64,000 nt of DNA from Comamonadaceae bacterium (GTDB taxonomy: Bacteria > Pseudomonadota > Gammaproteobacteria > Burkholderiales > Burkholderiaceae_C). The stretch covers positions 62,001-126,000 of the forward strand of contig JAIXUG010000002.1 of the NCBI GenBank assembly GCA_027484105.1, read 5' to 3'. Below the pieces are notes generated by a model. That model was not told the origin of the DNA, did not search any database, and saw nothing but the letters and a program-made list of their open reading frames with translations. The position numbers and the translations under genes are program-made. How positions within the stretch are numbered: the first letter of the stretch is position 1; every line of letters begins with the position of its first letter. Positions 40,669-51,190 of the stretch are shown one piece after another.

Positions 40669-41364
40669 TCAATCGGCTTTGCGACGGGTGGCCGCTTGCA
40701 CAGCCTTGCGGGCGGGTGCTTTTTTGGCTGCAGGCTTGCCCACGGTTTTCACCACAGGCTTGCTGCTGGGCTGGCTGGCCTTGACAGAAGCAGACTTGGC
40801 TGCGGTTTTTGCGGTGGCCTTGGCTGCCGGTGGCGCCAACTTGGCAGGGGCTTTCAAAGCGGGTTTGGCCTTGCCAGCAGCTTTTGGCGTTGACTTTTTG
40901 GCCGCAGGTGATTTGGCCGAAGAGGTTTTGGTCACCGCTTTTTTGGCAACCGAGTTCTTGATATGCCCTTTGACTTCGGCGCCTGTCGCCGGCTTGGGAG
41001 CACCCAACTTCAGGCGCACAGGCGTACCCCCCCAGATTTCTTCGAGGTTGTAGTACGAGCGGATGGTCGGTTGCATGATGTGCACCACGGCTGGGCCGCA
41101 ATCCACAATGATCCACTCACCGTTGTCCTCGCCTTCGATGCGCGGCTTGCTGAAGCCCGCCAAGCGGACTTTGTCGCGGACGCTCGCAGACAGCGCCTTG
41201 GTCTGACGGTTTGAGGTCCCCGAAGCAATGATGACCCGCTCGAACAGGGAGGACAAGTGTTCGGTGTCAAACACCTGGATCTCTTGGGCCTTGACGTCCT
41301 CCAAGGCGTCCACGATGGCTCGCTGGAGTTTTTGGATGTCTTTTTTGGCAGCGTTATCGGTCAT
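40669..41364 (-). CDS. rsfS: Ribosomal silencing factor RsfS with a long histone-H1-like C-terminal tail
   Basis: Of 231 residues, the first 121 or so are a complete RsfS/Iojap domain (VKAQEIQVFDTEHLSSLF, ERVIIASGTSNRQ, WIIVDCGPAVVHIM), which binds ribosomal protein L14 and blocks subunit joining in starvation. Residues about 122-231 are a Lys/Ala/Pro-rich low-complexity tail (AKK, PAAK repeats) like histone H1 or AlgP. Usual RsfS length is about 105-140, so the tail nearly doubles it. The ATG at 41364 shares one base with the nadD stop (TGATG); a TTG one codon earlier is possible. Confidence 0.95.
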   Translation of the reverse strand: MTDNAAKKDIQKLQRAIVDALEDVKAQEIQVFDTEHLSSLFERVIIASGTSNRQTKALSASVRDKVRLAGFSKPRIEGEDNGEWIIVDCGPAVVHIMQPTIRSYYNLEEIWGGTPVRLKLGAPKPATGAEVKGHIKNSVAKKAVTKTSSAKSPAAKKSTPKAAGKAKPALKAPAKLAPPAAKATAKTAAKSASVKASQPSSKPVVKTVGKPAAKKAPARKAVQAATRRKAD

Positions 41365-42038
41365 CAATGGGGCCTGTAAAGGTGGTGTTCGTGAATATAG
41401 CGCTCAACTTCGGGTGAAACCAGACCGGCGAGGCTCTGGTCTGTGGCCGCCAGCACACGGATGTCCGTGGCACTGTGAGGCATCAGCGGCATGTCCAAAT
41501 GTCGAATGCGCGCTTGCAGGGTGTCAGAAAGCGATGCCAGTGATGGCGACCTGTTTGAATTTTCGTCCCAGGCAGGCACAGCCACATCCCGGCCTGCGGC
41601 GCAGATTATAGCGATGCGGTCAATTTCACCGATTTGGTGCCACGAGGCCAAGGACCGCCGCTGGTCGTCACCGATGAGCAAAAAGAGTTGGGCCTGCGGG
41701 TGTTGGGCTTGCATTTCGTGCAGGGTGTCCACCGTGTAGCTGGGACCGGTGCGGCGGATTTCGCGATCGTCCACCACCACCTGCGGCACATGCGCAAAGG
41801 CCAATCGGGTCATGGCCAAGCGGTGCTCGCCCGCAGACAATTGACGCGGCTTGTGCCAAGCCTGGCCTGTGGGCAGGATGCGCACTTGGTCCAGTCTCAG
41901 TTGTGCAATGGCCGTCTCCACCAAGGCCAAGTGCGCCAAGTGCGGTGGATCGAAAGCACCGCCAAAAACACCCAGGCGCGACGCAAGGGGCGCACCGTCA
42001 AGGCCTGGCGTGACAGGATGTGCGGGTGACAAACTCAA
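41364..42038 (-). CDS. nadD: Nicotinate-nucleotide adenylyltransferase, TTG start
   Basis: A 224-residue nucleotidyltransferase with [11 protein letters not shown] (26-36, ATP-binding His33 and His36) and the late SATDIR motif. It makes nicotinate adenine dinucleotide from NaMN in NAD synthesis. No ATG exists before the conserved [11 protein letters not shown]; the TTG at 42038 has AAGGA about 6-8 bases upstream and overlaps the hemF stop (TTGA). A second TTG two codons later is an alternative. The nadD-rsfS-rlmH order is widely conserved. Confidence 0.94.
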   Translation of the reverse strand: MSLSPAHPVTPGLDGAPLASRLGVFGGAFDPPHLAHLALVETAIAQLRLDQVRILPTGQAWHKPRQLSAGEHRLAMTRLAFAHVPQVVVDDREIRRTGPSYTVDTLHEMQAQHPQAQLFLLIGDDQRRSLASWHQIGEIDRIAIICAAGRDVAVPAWDENSNRSPSLASLSDTLQARIRHLDMPLMPHSATDIRVLAATDQSLAGLVSPEVERYIHEHHLYRPH

Positions 42039-42955
42039 ACCCAGTCCTTGGGCACCAAAAAGTGGCTGAGTAAGCGTTCCTCCGGCGAGCCAGCCTCATC
42101 TTGGCGTTGGTAAGACCAGCGGACCTCCGGGGGCATGGACAGCAGGATCGACTCAGTGCGACCACCTGACTGCAGGCCAAAATGCGTACCCCGGTCCCAA
42201 ACCAGGTTGAACTCGACATAGCGACCGCGGCGGTACAGCTGGAAGTCGCGCTCGCGCTCACCATAGGGTGTAGCCATGCGACGCAGCACAATCGGCATGT
42301 AGGCCTGCAACAGTGAGTCCCCCACGCTTTGCAACATGGCAAAACTTTGATCCATGCCCAGCTCGGAGAAGTCGTCAAAAAAGATGCCGCCCACACCGCG
42401 CTGCTCGTGTCGGTGCTTGTTGCAAAAATAGTCATCGCACCAGGCCTTGAAGCGCGGGTGCAAACCGGAGCCAAACGGGGTCAAGGCGTCCTTGCAGGTC
42501 TGGTGGAAATGCACCGCGTCTTCGTCAAAGCCATAGTAAGGCGTCAGGTCCATGCCGCCGCCAAACCAGGCCACGGGCGACTTGCCCTCGGGTTTCGCGG
42601 CGATCATGCGCACGTTCATGTGAACCGTGGGCACATAGGGGTTGCGCGGGTGAAACACCAAAGACACCCCCATCGCTTCAAAGGCCGATCCGGCCAGTTC
42701 AGGACGGTGTTGGGTGGCCGAGGGTGGCAACTGGGGCCCGGTGACATGCGAAAAACCACAACCGGCCCGCTCGAAAACAGGTCCACCTTCCAGAATCTGG
42801 GTGATGCCATTGCCTTGAAGTTTTTCGCCCGGGTCTTTTTGCCATGCGTCACTCAAAAAGGGGGTGCCGTCAAGGTCCGTCAGGACCCCGGTGATGCGGG
42901 CCTGCAAGCCCAGCAGATAGGTTTGGACGGCGCTGAGTTCGAAGCTGGTGCTCAT
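42035..42955 (-). CDS. hemF: Oxygen-dependent coproporphyrinogen III oxidase
   Basis: A 306-residue HemF with VHMNVRMI (111-118, catalytic-region His112), [12 protein letters not shown] (130-141) and GIFFDDF. It converts coproporphyrinogen III to protoporphyrinogen IX with oxygen, indicating aerobic heme synthesis. It overlaps nadD by 4 bases and follows the acyltransferase gene by 24 bp. Confidence 0.97.
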   Translation of the reverse strand: MSTSFELSAVQTYLLGLQARITGVLTDLDGTPFLSDAWQKDPGEKLQGNGITQILEGGPVFERAGCGFSHVTGPQLPPSATQHRPELAGSAFEAMGVSLVFHPRNPYVPTVHMNVRMIAAKPEGKSPVAWFGGGMDLTPYYGFDEDAVHFHQTCKDALTPFGSGLHPRFKAWCDDYFCNKHRHEQRGVGGIFFDDFSELGMDQSFAMLQSVGDSLLQAYMPIVLRRMATPYGERERDFQLYRRGRYVEFNLVWDRGTHFGLQSGGRTESILLSMPPEVRWSYQRQDEAGSPEERLLSHFLVPKDWV

Positions 42956-42979
42956 GGTGAATAGGAAAGTTAAAAGGTC

Positions 42980-43633
42980 TCAGGAAATGGTCGTGTTTGG
43001 GGGCGCTGCAGAGGGCCTTGCCTGAGCAGGGCTCCAAGGCACAATGGGGCCCATCTGGTGCGCATGGAAGCCTTGAACACCAGCAAAGACACGGGCCATG
43101 TGGGCGTAATCTTGCTCCACCTGACCTGTCAATTCATAAAAATCAACGACGCTGAAGCGTCGCTGCCCCCAGTCCAGCTTGACCAAGGCCAAGGGGACCT
43201 GCGCCCCGAGAGCCAGTTGGTAAAAACCGCTGCGCCAACCCGGTGTGTGGCTGCGCGTCCCTTCAGGCGCCAGGCCCAGCCACAGCAGCTGGTCCTTTTG
43301 CTTGTGCTGCTCAAACACATGCACCATTTGACCGACCACACCCCTGGAGGAGCTGCGGTCGATCGGGATGCCCCCCACCCAACGCATCCAGGAGCCAAGC
43401 AGTGGCAACTTGAACAGCGCGTCTTTGCCCCAAAAGTGTGCAGGAATGCCCAGCGCCCATTTGGCCAACATGCCGATCGGGAAATCCCAGTTGCTGGTGT
43501 GCGGGTAAACGATGGCCACGCCCTGTCGCGCAGGAAAACCATCAAAGTCCACGCGCCAACCCAGCATTCTCAAAATCCAACGGGCCAGACGGGAGCCTTT
43601 GAAGGTCACAGGATGGCGGGTTGAGGTGTTCAT
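42980..43633 (-). CDS. PlsC-like lysophospholipid acyltransferase family protein
   Basis: A 217-residue protein with the acyltransferase blocks HTSNWD (HX4D catalytic pair) and APEGTRS (substrate phosphate binding). No strong membrane helix precedes block I. The family transfers acyl chains to lysophosphatidate or related acceptors; the exact acceptor is unknown. The start is set at the ATG of MNTSTRHPV because the open frame upstream runs into purD's 3' end; it begins 13 bp after the purD stop. Confidence 0.85.
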   Translation of the reverse strand: MNTSTRHPVTFKGSRLARWILRMLGWRVDFDGFPARQGVAIVYPHTSNWDFPIGMLAKWALGIPAHFWGKDALFKLPLLGSWMRWVGGIPIDRSSSRGVVGQMVHVFEQHKQKDQLLWLGLAPEGTRSHTPGWRSGFYQLALGAQVPLALVKLDWGQRRFSVVDFYELTGQVEQDYAHMARVFAGVQGFHAHQMGPIVPWSPAQARPSAAPPNTTIS

Positions 43634-43646
43634 GAAGGAAGAGGCT

Positions 43647-44927
43647 TCAGTTTTTGATGGCGCGATAACCAATGTCTCGGCGCATCTGCAGGCCATCAAA
43701 AGCGATCTGACTGGCGCTCTGGTAAGCCTTTTGCTGTGCTTGCTTGACCGAATCGGCCAGCGCCGTGACACACAACACGCGTCCACCCGAGGTCAGGATT
43801 TGCCCCTCCTGTTCGGTGGTTCCCGCATGGAAAACCATGACCTCATGGCTGTCCAAGGGCAAGCCGGTGATGGCATCGCCCTTGCGCGGGCTCATGGGAT
43901 AACCGGCCGCAGCCATGACCACGCCCAGGGCGACGCGGCGGTCCCAGTCCAGCTCCAGTTTGTCCAGACCTTCAGAGGTGGCGGCCATCAGCACATCCAG
44001 CAAATCCGATTTCAGGCGCATCAGGATTGGCTGGGTCTCGGGGTCACCCATGCGGCAGTTGAACTCCAGCGTTTTGATGCGGCCTTGCGGGTCGATCATC
44101 AGGCCTGCGTACAAAAAACCGGTGTAGGGGATGCCGTCTTTTTCCATGCCCCGAATGGTCGGCAGGATGACTTCGCGCATGGCACGCGCATGCACCTCGG
44201 CGGTCACCACGGGCGCGGGTGAATACGCCCCCATGCCTCCGGTGTTGGGACCCAGATCGCCGTCTTGCAGGCGTTTGTGGTCCTGGCTGGTGGCCAGAGC
44301 CACCACATTTTTGCCGTCGCACAGCACCATGAAGCTGGCTTCTTCGCCTTGCAGAAATTCCTCAATCACCACGCGTGCACCGCTGGCGTTGTGCGCGACG
44401 CCCAGGGTGTCGTCCAGCAACATGAAGTCGATCGCCTCATGCGCCTCGGCCAAAGTCGTCGCCACCACCACACCTTTGCCCGCAGCCAGGCCGTCGGCCT
44501 TGATCACGATGGGTGCCCCCAGGCGATCCACGTAGGCGTGGGCCAAGGCTGCATCGGTGAAAGTTTCAAATGCAGCCGTGGGAATGCTGTGGCGCTGCAT
44601 GAAGGCCTTGGAAAAAGCCTTCGAGCTTTCCAACTGTGCCGCCGCCTGGGTGGGGCCGAAAATGCGCAAACCATGGGCCCGAAAATCATCCACGATGCCG
44701 TTTGCCAACGGGGCCTCGGGCCCGACCAGGGTCAAGCCGATGCCATGGTCAATGGCCCACTGACGCAAGTCCACGCCATCTGTGATCGGCACATTGATCA
44801 GGTTCGGATCGCGTGATGTGCCCCCATTGCCAGGGGCCACATACACCTGCTGGATCTTGGGCGATTGCGCCAGTTTCCACGCCATGGCGTGCTCTCGACC
44901 ACCGCCGCCGACAACCAATACTTTCAT
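43647..44927 (-). CDS. purD: Phosphoribosylamine-glycine ligase
   Basis: A 426-residue ATP-grasp enzyme of standard length: VVGGGGREHA at the N-terminus, PIVIKADGLAAGKGV in the ATP-grasp fold and GPNTGGMGAYSP. It forms glycinamide ribonucleotide, the second step of purine synthesis. It lies 9 bp after yebC and starts with ATG; no other pur genes are nearby. Confidence 0.97.
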   Translation of the reverse strand: MKVLVVGGGGREHAMAWKLAQSPKIQQVYVAPGNGGTSRDPNLINVPITDGVDLRQWAIDHGIGLTLVGPEAPLANGIVDDFRAHGLRIFGPTQAAAQLESSKAFSKAFMQRHSIPTAAFETFTDAALAHAYVDRLGAPIVIKADGLAAGKGVVVATTLAEAHEAIDFMLLDDTLGVAHNASGARVVIEEFLQGEEASFMVLCDGKNVVALATSQDHKRLQDGDLGPNTGGMGAYSPAPVVTAEVHARAMREVILPTIRGMEKDGIPYTGFLYAGLMIDPQGRIKTLEFNCRMGDPETQPILMRLKSDLLDVLMAATSEGLDKLELDWDRRVALGVVMAAAGYPMSPRKGDAITGLPLDSHEVMVFHAGTTEQEGQILTSGGRVLCVTALADSVKQAQQKAYQSASQIAFDGLQMRRDIGYRAIKN

Positions 44928-44936
44928 CCAACTTCC

Positions 44937-45662
44937 TTAAACGTCGATTTCGGCGTTGTGAAACACGTTCTGCACATCGTCCAGATCTTCCAGCACATCG
45001 AGCAACTTCTGCATTTTGACCGCATCTTCGCCTTGGAGCGAAATGCTGTTTTCCGGCCGCAGGGTCACTTCGGCCATATCGGCCACCAAACCAGCAGCCT
45101 CCAGCGCATTTTTCACGGCTTCAAAGTCTGCGGGCGTGGTCAACACCTCTATGGCCCCCTCCTCGTCGGTGATCACATCTTCGGCACCCGCTTCCAGCGC
45201 CACTTCCATGACCTGGTCTTCGCTCGTGCCGGGTGCAAAAATCAACTGACCACAATGCTTGAACTGAAAAGCCACCGAACCTTCGGTGCCCAAGTTGCCG
45301 CCATGCTTGCTCAGGGCGTGCCTGACTTCGGCCACCGTGCGCACCCGGTTGTCGGTCATGGTGTCCAAAATGATGGCCGCGCCACCAATGCCATACCCTT
45401 CGTAGCGAATTTCCTCGTAACTCACACCTTCCAGGTTGCCGGTGGCCTTGTCCACATTGCGCTTGATGGTGTCGGCGGGCATGTTGGCCGCCTTGGCCTT
45501 CTCAATGGCCAGTCGCAGTCGGGGATTGGCGCTGGCATCACCACCGCCGGTGCGGGCCGCCACCATGATCTCGCGCACCACCCGGGTCCAGATCCGCTGG
45601 CGTTTTTCGTCTTGCCGACCCTTGCGATGTTGAATATTTGCCCATTTGCTGTGGCCAGCCAT
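44937..45662 (-). CDS. yebC: YebC/PmpR-family protein (TACO1)
   Basis: A 241-residue protein with the family start [14 protein letters not shown] and the three-domain layout of YebC. Members have been described as transcription regulators and, more recently, as factors that help ribosomes at polyproline-type stalls; which role dominates here is unknown. It is the first gene of the nine-gene minus-strand run ending in rng and is divergent from the HerA-like gene. Confidence 0.95.
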   Translation of the reverse strand: MAGHSKWANIQHRKGRQDEKRQRIWTRVVREIMVAARTGGGDASANPRLRLAIEKAKAANMPADTIKRNVDKATGNLEGVSYEEIRYEGYGIGGAAIILDTMTDNRVRTVAEVRHALSKHGGNLGTEGSVAFQFKHCGQLIFAPGTSEDQVMEVALEAGAEDVITDEEGAIEVLTTPADFEAVKNALEAAGLVADMAEVTLRPENSISLQGEDAVKMQKLLDVLEDLDDVQNVFHNAEIDV

Positions 45663-45733
45663 CGGAAATTCCTTGAATGTTGATTTAACCTAGAGGCTGA
45701 ATTTTACTTTTCATGAACAAAGGAAGATCAACG

Positions 45734-47266
45734 ATGCCCGAACCGATGTTGATGGCTCAAAACGCCCAGGTGCGGTGCCACCTCTTGCCAGGTCTGTCCA
45801 ACCGGCATGGCCTGATCACCGGGGCCACCGGAACCGGCAAAACCGTCACCTTGCAAACCTTGGCCGAAAATTTCTCTCGCATCGGCGTACCGGTCTTCAT
45901 GGCCGACGTGAAAGGCGACCTGACCGGCATCAGCCAACCCGGGAAATTCGGCGACAAACTCGCATCTGTGCTGAGAGACCGGGGCATTGATCTCCCAGAG
46001 CCCTTGGCCTGCCCCACCACTTTGTGGGACGTTTTTGGCGAGCAAGGCCATCCGGTACGCGCCACGATTTCGGACATGGGACCGCTGTTGCTCACCCGCA
46101 TGCTGGGACTGAACGACACCCAGGCCGGGGTCTTGAACCTGGTGTTCAAGATTGCCGACGACAACGGTTTGCTGTTGCTGGACATGAAAGACCTTCGGGC
46201 CATGATGCAGTACGTGGGCGACAACGCCAAATTGTTCACCACCGAGTACGGCAACATCAGCGCCGCCAGCATTGGGGCCATTCAGCGTGGTCTTATGCAA
46301 ATCGAAAGCCAAGGCGGCGATAAGTTCTTTGGCGAACCGATGCTCAACATCGAAGACTTCATGCAGACCGATGCGCAAGGTCTGGGTGTGGTCAACATCC
46401 TGGCCGCTGACAAGCTCATGAACTCACCGCGCCTTTACGCCACCTTCTTGTTGTGGATGCTCTCTGAGCTCTTCGAGGTCTTGCCCGAGATCGGCGACCC
46501 GGAAAAGCCCAAACTGGTTTTTTTCTTTGATGAGGCCCATTTGTTGTTCAAGGATGCGCCTGCGGCCCTGATCGAGCGCATCGAGTTGGTGGTGCGCTTG
46601 GTGCGCTCCAAGGGCGTGGGGGTGTACTTTGTCACACAAAACCCGCTCGATATTCCCGACACCGTGCTGGGCCAGTTGGGCAACCGAGTGCAGCATGCTT
46701 TACGCGCCTTCACGCCACGCGATCAAAAAGCTGTGAAATCCACCGCCCAAACCATGCGCCCCAAAGCCGGCCTGAACATCGAAGCGGCCATCACAGAGCT
46801 GGCAGTGGGTGAGGCTTTGGTGAGTTTTCTGGACGCCAAAGGACGCCCCTGTGAGACCGAACGGGTGTATGTGTTGCCCCCGGCAGGCCAACTGGGCCCC
46901 ATCACCTCGGCCCAGCGCCAAGCGCTGATCGCAGGGTCTCTGGTCGCCGGGGTGTACGAGCAAGCGCAAGACCGGGAATCGGCCTATGAGCGGCTCAAAG
47001 GACAAGCGGCTGCCCAGGACAACGCTTCTGCCAACCCCAAGCCTTTGCCTGGACAGGGTCCAGCGCCGGATGAAAAAACCTCTGGTGGCTTGATGGGCTC
47101 CCTGTCTGAGATGCTTTTTGGTGGAACCGGCCCCCGCGGCGGCCAACGTGACGGCGTCGCCCAAATGGTCGTCAAAAGTGCGGTTCGTACCGTGGGCTCA
47201 GCGGTCGGTCGCGAAATCGTTCGAGGGGTGATGGGCAGTTTGCTGGGTGGCCGCCGACGCAAATGA
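45734..47266 (+). CDS. HerA-like ATPase, YjgR/DUF853 family
   Basis: A 510-residue FtsK/HerA-superfamily ATPase: Walker A GATGTGKT (30-37), Walker [12 protein letters not shown], a sensor segment [14 protein letters not shown] and a C-terminal disordered Gln/Ala/Pro stretch before a Gly/Arg-rich tail ending in GGRRRK. The cellular role of YjgR proteins is unknown. No NurA nuclease is adjacent, so the archaeal HerA-NurA repair pair is not implied. I start at the ATG at 45734, which has AAGGAAG about 7 bases upstream; an in-frame ATG at 45713 lacks one. Confidence 0.9.
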   Translation: MPEPMLMAQNAQVRCHLLPGLSNRHGLITGATGTGKTVTLQTLAENFSRIGVPVFMADVKGDLTGISQPGKFGDKLASVLRDRGIDLPEPLACPTTLWDVFGEQGHPVRATISDMGPLLLTRMLGLNDTQAGVLNLVFKIADDNGLLLLDMKDLRAMMQYVGDNAKLFTTEYGNISAASIGAIQRGLMQIESQGGDKFFGEPMLNIEDFMQTDAQGLGVVNILAADKLMNSPRLYATFLLWMLSELFEVLPEIGDPEKPKLVFFFDEAHLLFKDAPAALIERIELVVRLVRSKGVGVYFVTQNPLDIPDTVLGQLGNRVQHALRAFTPRDQKAVKSTAQTMRPKAGLNIEAAITELAVGEALVSFLDAKGRPCETERVYVLPPAGQLGPITSAQRQALIAGSLVAGVYEQAQDRESAYERLKGQAAAQDNASANPKPLPGQGPAPDEKTSGGLMGSLSEMLFGGTGPRGGQRDGVAQMVVKSAVRTVGSAVGREIVRGVMGSLLGGRRRK

Positions 47267-47346
47267 AGCACAAGCGCTCAGGCCCATCCAAAACCCCTCG
47301 GGTGTTTCGACAACAAGCGCGCTTGGGGTTTGGCAACGCTGAATAA

Positions 47347-47370
47347 AAAAAGGCCCCGAGGGGCCTTTTT
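47347..47370. terminator. Bidirectional terminator between herA-like gene and clpA
   Basis: AAAAAGGCCCC and its complement GGGGCCTTTTT are separated by a very short loop. The A- and T-tracts on the two sides allow use by both convergent genes. Confidence 0.85.
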
Positions 47371-47387
47371 GGTGGGTTCCATCCAGC

Positions 47388-49721
47388 TCAGTTGGCCGTC
47401 GCTTCTTCGGGCTCGGCAGGCTCGGAGCGGGAAGAACGGGCTTCCTTCTTGGGATTGGGCGTGATGTCCAACTGCACTTCGTCCTTGCTGTCGATGTCCA
47501 CCGTGAGGCGGCCACCCTCGGTCAGACGGCCGAACAGCAATTCGTCGGCCAAAGCCTTGCGGATGGTGTCCTGGATCAGGCGTTGCATCGGGCGAGCGCC
47601 CATGAGGGGATCGAAGCCCTTCTTGCCCAAAAACTTTCGCAGGGCATCGGTGAAGGTGACTTCGACCTTTTTCTCGCCCAACTGGGTTTCGAGCTGCAGC
47701 AAAAACTTGTCCACCACGCGCAAGATGATCTGCTCGTCGAGCGGCTTGAAGCTGACCATGGCGTCCAGGCGGTTGCGGAACTCCGGGGTGAACAGGCGCT
47801 TGATGTCGCCCATTTCGTCCCCGGCTTGACGCGGGTTGGTGAAACCAATGGTGGCCTTGTTCATGGTCTCGGCGCCCGCGTTGGTGGTCATGATGATGAT
47901 CACGTTGCGGAAGTCGGCCTTGCGCCCGTTGTTGTCGGTCAGCGTACCGTGGTCCATCACCTGCAGCAGCACGTTGAAAATGTCTGGGTGGGCTTTTTCG
48001 ATCTCGTCGAGCAAGAGCACGCAATGGGGCTTCTTGGTCACGGCTTCGGTCAACAAACCGCCCTGGTCAAAACCCACATAACCTGGAGGCGCGCCGATCA
48101 GGCGACTGACAGCGTGACGCTCCATGTATTCGGACATGTCAAAACGGATCAGCTCGATGCCCAGGATGTAGGCCAACTGTTTGGCCGCTTCGGTCTTGCC
48201 CACACCGGTGGGGCCGGAAAAGAGGAAGGAGCCAATCGGTTTGTCGGTCTTGCCCAGGCCCGAACGCGCCATCTTGACCGCAGAGGCGAGCACTTCCAGG
48301 GCTTTGTCCTGGCCAAACACCACGGACTTGAGGTCACGTTCGATGGTCTGCAGCTTGCTGCGGTCGTCGTTGGAGACATTGGCTGGCGGTATCCGCGCAA
48401 TTTTGGCCACGATGTCTTCGATCTCGGTTTTGCCAATGGTCTTTTTGCGTTTGGAAGCCACCTGGATGCGCTGCGCAGCGCCGGCTTCGTCGATGACGTC
48501 AATCGCCTTGTCAGGCAGCTGGCGGTCGTTGATGAATTTGGCCGACAACTCTGCTGCGGCTTGCAAAGCGGCAATGGTGTATTTGACGCTGTGGTGGTCT
48601 TCAAAGCGGCTTTTGAGGCCTTTGAGGATGTCCACCGTCTCCGACACCGTCGGCTCGACCACGTCCACTTTCTGGAAGCGGCGCGACAAAGCGGCGTCTT
48701 TTTCGAAGATACCCCGGTATTCGGTGAAGGTGGTCGCCCCGATGCACTTGAGTTGACCGCTCGACAAAGCCGGTTTGAGCAAGTTGGATGCATCCAAAGT
48801 GCCGCCTGAGGCAGCACCCGCACCGATCAGGGTGTGAATTTCATCGATGAACAGGATACCGTTTGGCTTGTCCTTGAGGGACTTGAGCACACCTTTGAGG
48901 CGTTGCTCAAAATCTCCACGGTATTTGGTGCCTGCCAAAAGCGCGCCCATGTCAAGGGAATACACCGTGGCCTCGGCCAGGATCTCTGGCACGGTGCCCT
49001 GCGTGATCCGCCAAGCCAGGCCTTCAGCGATGGCGGTTTTGCCGACTCCGGCCTCGCCTACGAGCAGTGGATTGTTTTTGCGGCGTCGGCACAGGATCTG
49101 GATCGTGCGCTCCACCTCGTAGTCGCGGCCGATCAACGGGTCGATCTTGCCGTCTTTGGCCGCCTGGTTCAGGTTGTTGGTGTACTGCTCCAGGGGCGAG
49201 GCTTTTTCGTTGCGCTCACCTGCGCTGGATTCTTCGCTGTCGGAACTGGCAGGCGAGTCCGATTTGGCCGCTTCGGGTGGGTCGGTCTTGCGAATACCAT
49301 GGGCAATGAAATTGACCACATCCAGACGCGTGATGCCCTGTTGGTGGAGGTAATACACGGCGTGAGAGTCTTTTTCACCAAAGATGGCAACCAGCACATT
49401 GGCACCGGTCACTTCTTTTTTGCCGTTGCCAGTGGACTGCACATGCATGATGGCGCGCTGGATGACGCGCTGAAAACCGAGTGTAGGCTGTGTGTCCACT
49501 TCTTCGGTACCCGAAACCTGCGGCGTGTTGTCCTTGATGAAATTGCTCAAGGCTTTGCGCAAATCATCAATGTTGGCTGCACAGGCGCGCAGCACCTCGG
49601 CGGCGCTGGGGTTGTCCAGCAAAGCCAGGAGCAAGTGCTCGACTGTGATGAATTCGTGGCGTTGTTGCCGGGCCTCAACAAAGGCCATGTGCAAGCTGAC
49701 TTCCAATTCCTGGGCAATCAT
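47388..49721 (-). CDS. clpA: ATP-dependent Clp protease ATP-binding subunit ClpA
   Basis: A 777-residue Hsp100 AAA+ unfoldase: N-terminal repeat domain (1-145), an acidic Ser/Glu linker (about 150-175), a first AAA module with GEAGVGKT (222-229) and a second with GPTGVGKT (near 503), lacking the ClpB middle coiled coil. It unfolds substrates for ClpP. A basic/acidic C-terminal tail follows the last domain. clpS is 60 bp upstream on the same strand, the standard pair; clpP is elsewhere. Confidence 0.97.
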   Translation of the reverse strand: MIAQELEVSLHMAFVEARQQRHEFITVEHLLLALLDNPSAAEVLRACAANIDDLRKALSNFIKDNTPQVSGTEEVDTQPTLGFQRVIQRAIMHVQSTGNGKKEVTGANVLVAIFGEKDSHAVYYLHQQGITRLDVVNFIAHGIRKTDPPEAAKSDSPASSDSEESSAGERNEKASPLEQYTNNLNQAAKDGKIDPLIGRDYEVERTIQILCRRRKNNPLLVGEAGVGKTAIAEGLAWRITQGTVPEILAEATVYSLDMGALLAGTKYRGDFEQRLKGVLKSLKDKPNGILFIDEIHTLIGAGAASGGTLDASNLLKPALSSGQLKCIGATTFTEYRGIFEKDAALSRRFQKVDVVEPTVSETVDILKGLKSRFEDHHSVKYTIAALQAAAELSAKFINDRQLPDKAIDVIDEAGAAQRIQVASKRKKTIGKTEIEDIVAKIARIPPANVSNDDRSKLQTIERDLKSVVFGQDKALEVLASAVKMARSGLGKTDKPIGSFLFSGPTGVGKTEAAKQLAYILGIELIRFDMSEYMERHAVSRLIGAPPGYVGFDQGGLLTEAVTKKPHCVLLLDEIEKAHPDIFNVLLQVMDHGTLTDNNGRKADFRNVIIIMTTNAGAETMNKATIGFTNPRQAGDEMGDIKRLFTPEFRNRLDAMVSFKPLDEQIILRVVDKFLLQLETQLGEKKVEVTFTDALRKFLGKKGFDPLMGARPMQRLIQDTIRKALADELLFGRLTEGGRLTVDIDSKDEVQLDITPNPKKEARSSRSEPAEPEEATAN

Positions 49722-49781
49722 GTGATTTCCTTATGCCTTGCTGAGTAAATGAGATAAATGGGAGGTGAGGCACATCGGTGC

Positions 49782-50141
49782 TTATTCAATAGGCTCACAG
49801 ACACATTGCAGCGGGTGACCTGCCTGTTTGGCTGCATCGAGCACCTGATCGACCTTGGTGGTGGCGACGTCACGAGAGTAAACGCCACAGACGCCTTTAC
49901 CGTCCAAGTGGATCTTGAGCATGATCTGCGTGGCCGATTCACGGTCTTTGCTGAAGAACTCCTGAATGACCATCACCACAAACTCCATCGGGGTGAAATC
50001 GTCATTGAGCATCGCCACCTGGTACATCTGGGGCGGTTCAATTTTTTGGGCGCGCCGCTCAAGCACCACCGAATCGACGCCATCGGGGGTCTGGGGTATC
50101 GCGGTCGGCAGCGTCGGATTTGCAGGTTTTTTCGTTGCCAT
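49782..50141 (-). CDS. clpS: ATP-dependent Clp protease adaptor ClpS
   Basis: A 119-residue adaptor with a disordered N-terminus (needed for delivery to ClpA) and the conserved [18 protein letters not shown] segment that forms the N-degron pocket. It delivers proteins with N-terminal Leu, Phe, Trp or Tyr to ClpAP. It is directly before clpA and divergent from the cold-shock gene. Confidence 0.96.
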   Translation of the reverse strand: MATKKPANPTLPTAIPQTPDGVDSVVLERRAQKIEPPQMYQVAMLNDDFTPMEFVVMVIQEFFSKDRESATQIMLKIHLDGKGVCGVYSRDVATTKVDQVLDAAKQAGHPLQCVCEPIE

Positions 50142-50298
50142 GAAATCATTCTATCGATGCTTTCATCCCCTTTGAGGTTCAGGCATGAAAAGTCTTGATG
50201 CCCTTGCGGCCAAAATCCCACCCCGGGAAAACCTCACATTGACAAATTCATCAGCTAATACTCAAACTGAATCATCTCATCAAAAATGGAGACATCGT

Positions 50299-50577
50299 AT
50301 GCCCAATGGCACGGTCAAATGGTTCAACGATGCCAAGGGTTTTGGCTTCATCCAGCCAGACGGCGGGGGAGCAGACGCCTTTGCCCATTTTTCAGCCATC
50401 CAGATGGAAGGCTTCAAATCCCTGAAAGAGGGTCAGCGGGTTCAATTCGAACTCTCGCAAGGTGACAAAGGCTTTTTGGCGCTGGACATTCAAGCCCTCG
50501 AGGCGGGAACAGATCCCACCCCTGCCAAACTGCACGTTCCGCCCGATGACGCCGGCGGATCAGACGGTCGCGATTAG
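50299..50577 (+). CDS. Cold-shock protein (CspA family) with a C-terminal extension
   Basis: The 92-residue protein has a full cold-shock domain: [15 protein letters not shown] (RNP1), DAFAHFSAI (RNP2-like) and [17 protein letters not shown]. It binds single-stranded RNA or DNA. Ordinary members are about 67-70 residues; here about 22 extra Pro/Asp/Gly-rich residues follow. The ATG at 50299 gives the family start and has GGAG upstream. The frame is also open to an ATG at 50185 with GAGG 7 bases before it, which would add 38 residues of unrelated sequence; the long 5' leader of csp mRNAs is a simpler explanation. Confidence 0.92.
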   Translation: MPNGTVKWFNDAKGFGFIQPDGGGADAFAHFSAIQMEGFKSLKEGQRVQFELSQGDKGFLALDIQALEAGTDPTPAKLHVPPDDAGGSDGRD

Positions 50578-50656
50578 AAACCTGTTCACCCACGATCATC
50601 GGCTTGTCAGCATCATTTAAGATCCAATTGTGTTTGGATGTCGTTGATTGATTTTC

Positions 50657-51160
50657 ATGAAACCTGAATCTCTGCAGAGGTCCGTGATGTGGGCCCATCG
50701 GTGTTTCCGCCGTTTGGGGGTGATGCTTTTGAGTGCCCTCTTTTTGGCGGGTTCAGCCCATGCGCAAGGCAGCCCACAGCTGAATTTGGAGCGGACGCTG
50801 TTGATGGCGGGCATGCACCGTCTGGATGTTCAGGTGGCACAAACACCCTCCCAACACCAAATTGGACTGATGTGGCGCAAGGACATGCCCCCCCATGAAG
50901 GCATGCTGTTTGTGTTCGAGCATGCGACAACCCAGTGTTTTTGGATGCGCAACACCTTGATTCCTCTGACCGCTGCGTTTTTGGAAGATGACGGCACCAT
51001 TGTCAACCTGGCCGACATGAAACCCCAAAGTGATGAGTCGCATTGCTCCGCAAAACCCGTTCGCTACGTGCTGGAGATGAACCAAGGCTGGTTTGCCAAA
51101 CGTCAAATCAAGCCGGGTTTCAAGCTGGGAGGCGCCATTTTCAACAAACGCCCCGGGTGA
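50657..51160 (+). CDS. DUF192-family exported protein
   Basis: A 167-residue protein with a signal peptide (core VMLLSALFLAG, cut after AHA) and a DUF192 domain (about 50-165) showing the family pattern GLMWRKDMPPHEGMLFVF and CFWMRNTLIPL. Structure of the family is known but the function is not. The ATG at 50657 is assumed; a later ATG (50687) would leave a shorter, still plausible signal. It follows the cold-shock gene by 79 bp and may be read with it. Confidence 0.88.
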   Translation: MKPESLQRSVMWAHRCFRRLGVMLLSALFLAGSAHAQGSPQLNLERTLLMAGMHRLDVQVAQTPSQHQIGLMWRKDMPPHEGMLFVFEHATTQCFWMRNTLIPLTAAFLEDDGTIVNLADMKPQSDESHCSAKPVRYVLEMNQGWFAKRQIKPGFKLGGAIFNKRPG

Positions 51161-51190
51161 GCGACCGGTCAGAACCGCCGCTGGCTGGTC

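Noticed and set aside
45734..47266. HerA-like ATPase as part of a defence or HerA-NurA repair system
   Set aside because: It has the YjgR/DUF853 form and no nuclease or defence partner is adjacent.
47583..48809. 408-codon frame opposite clpA
   Set aside because: Shadow of clpA; composition typical of antisense frames.
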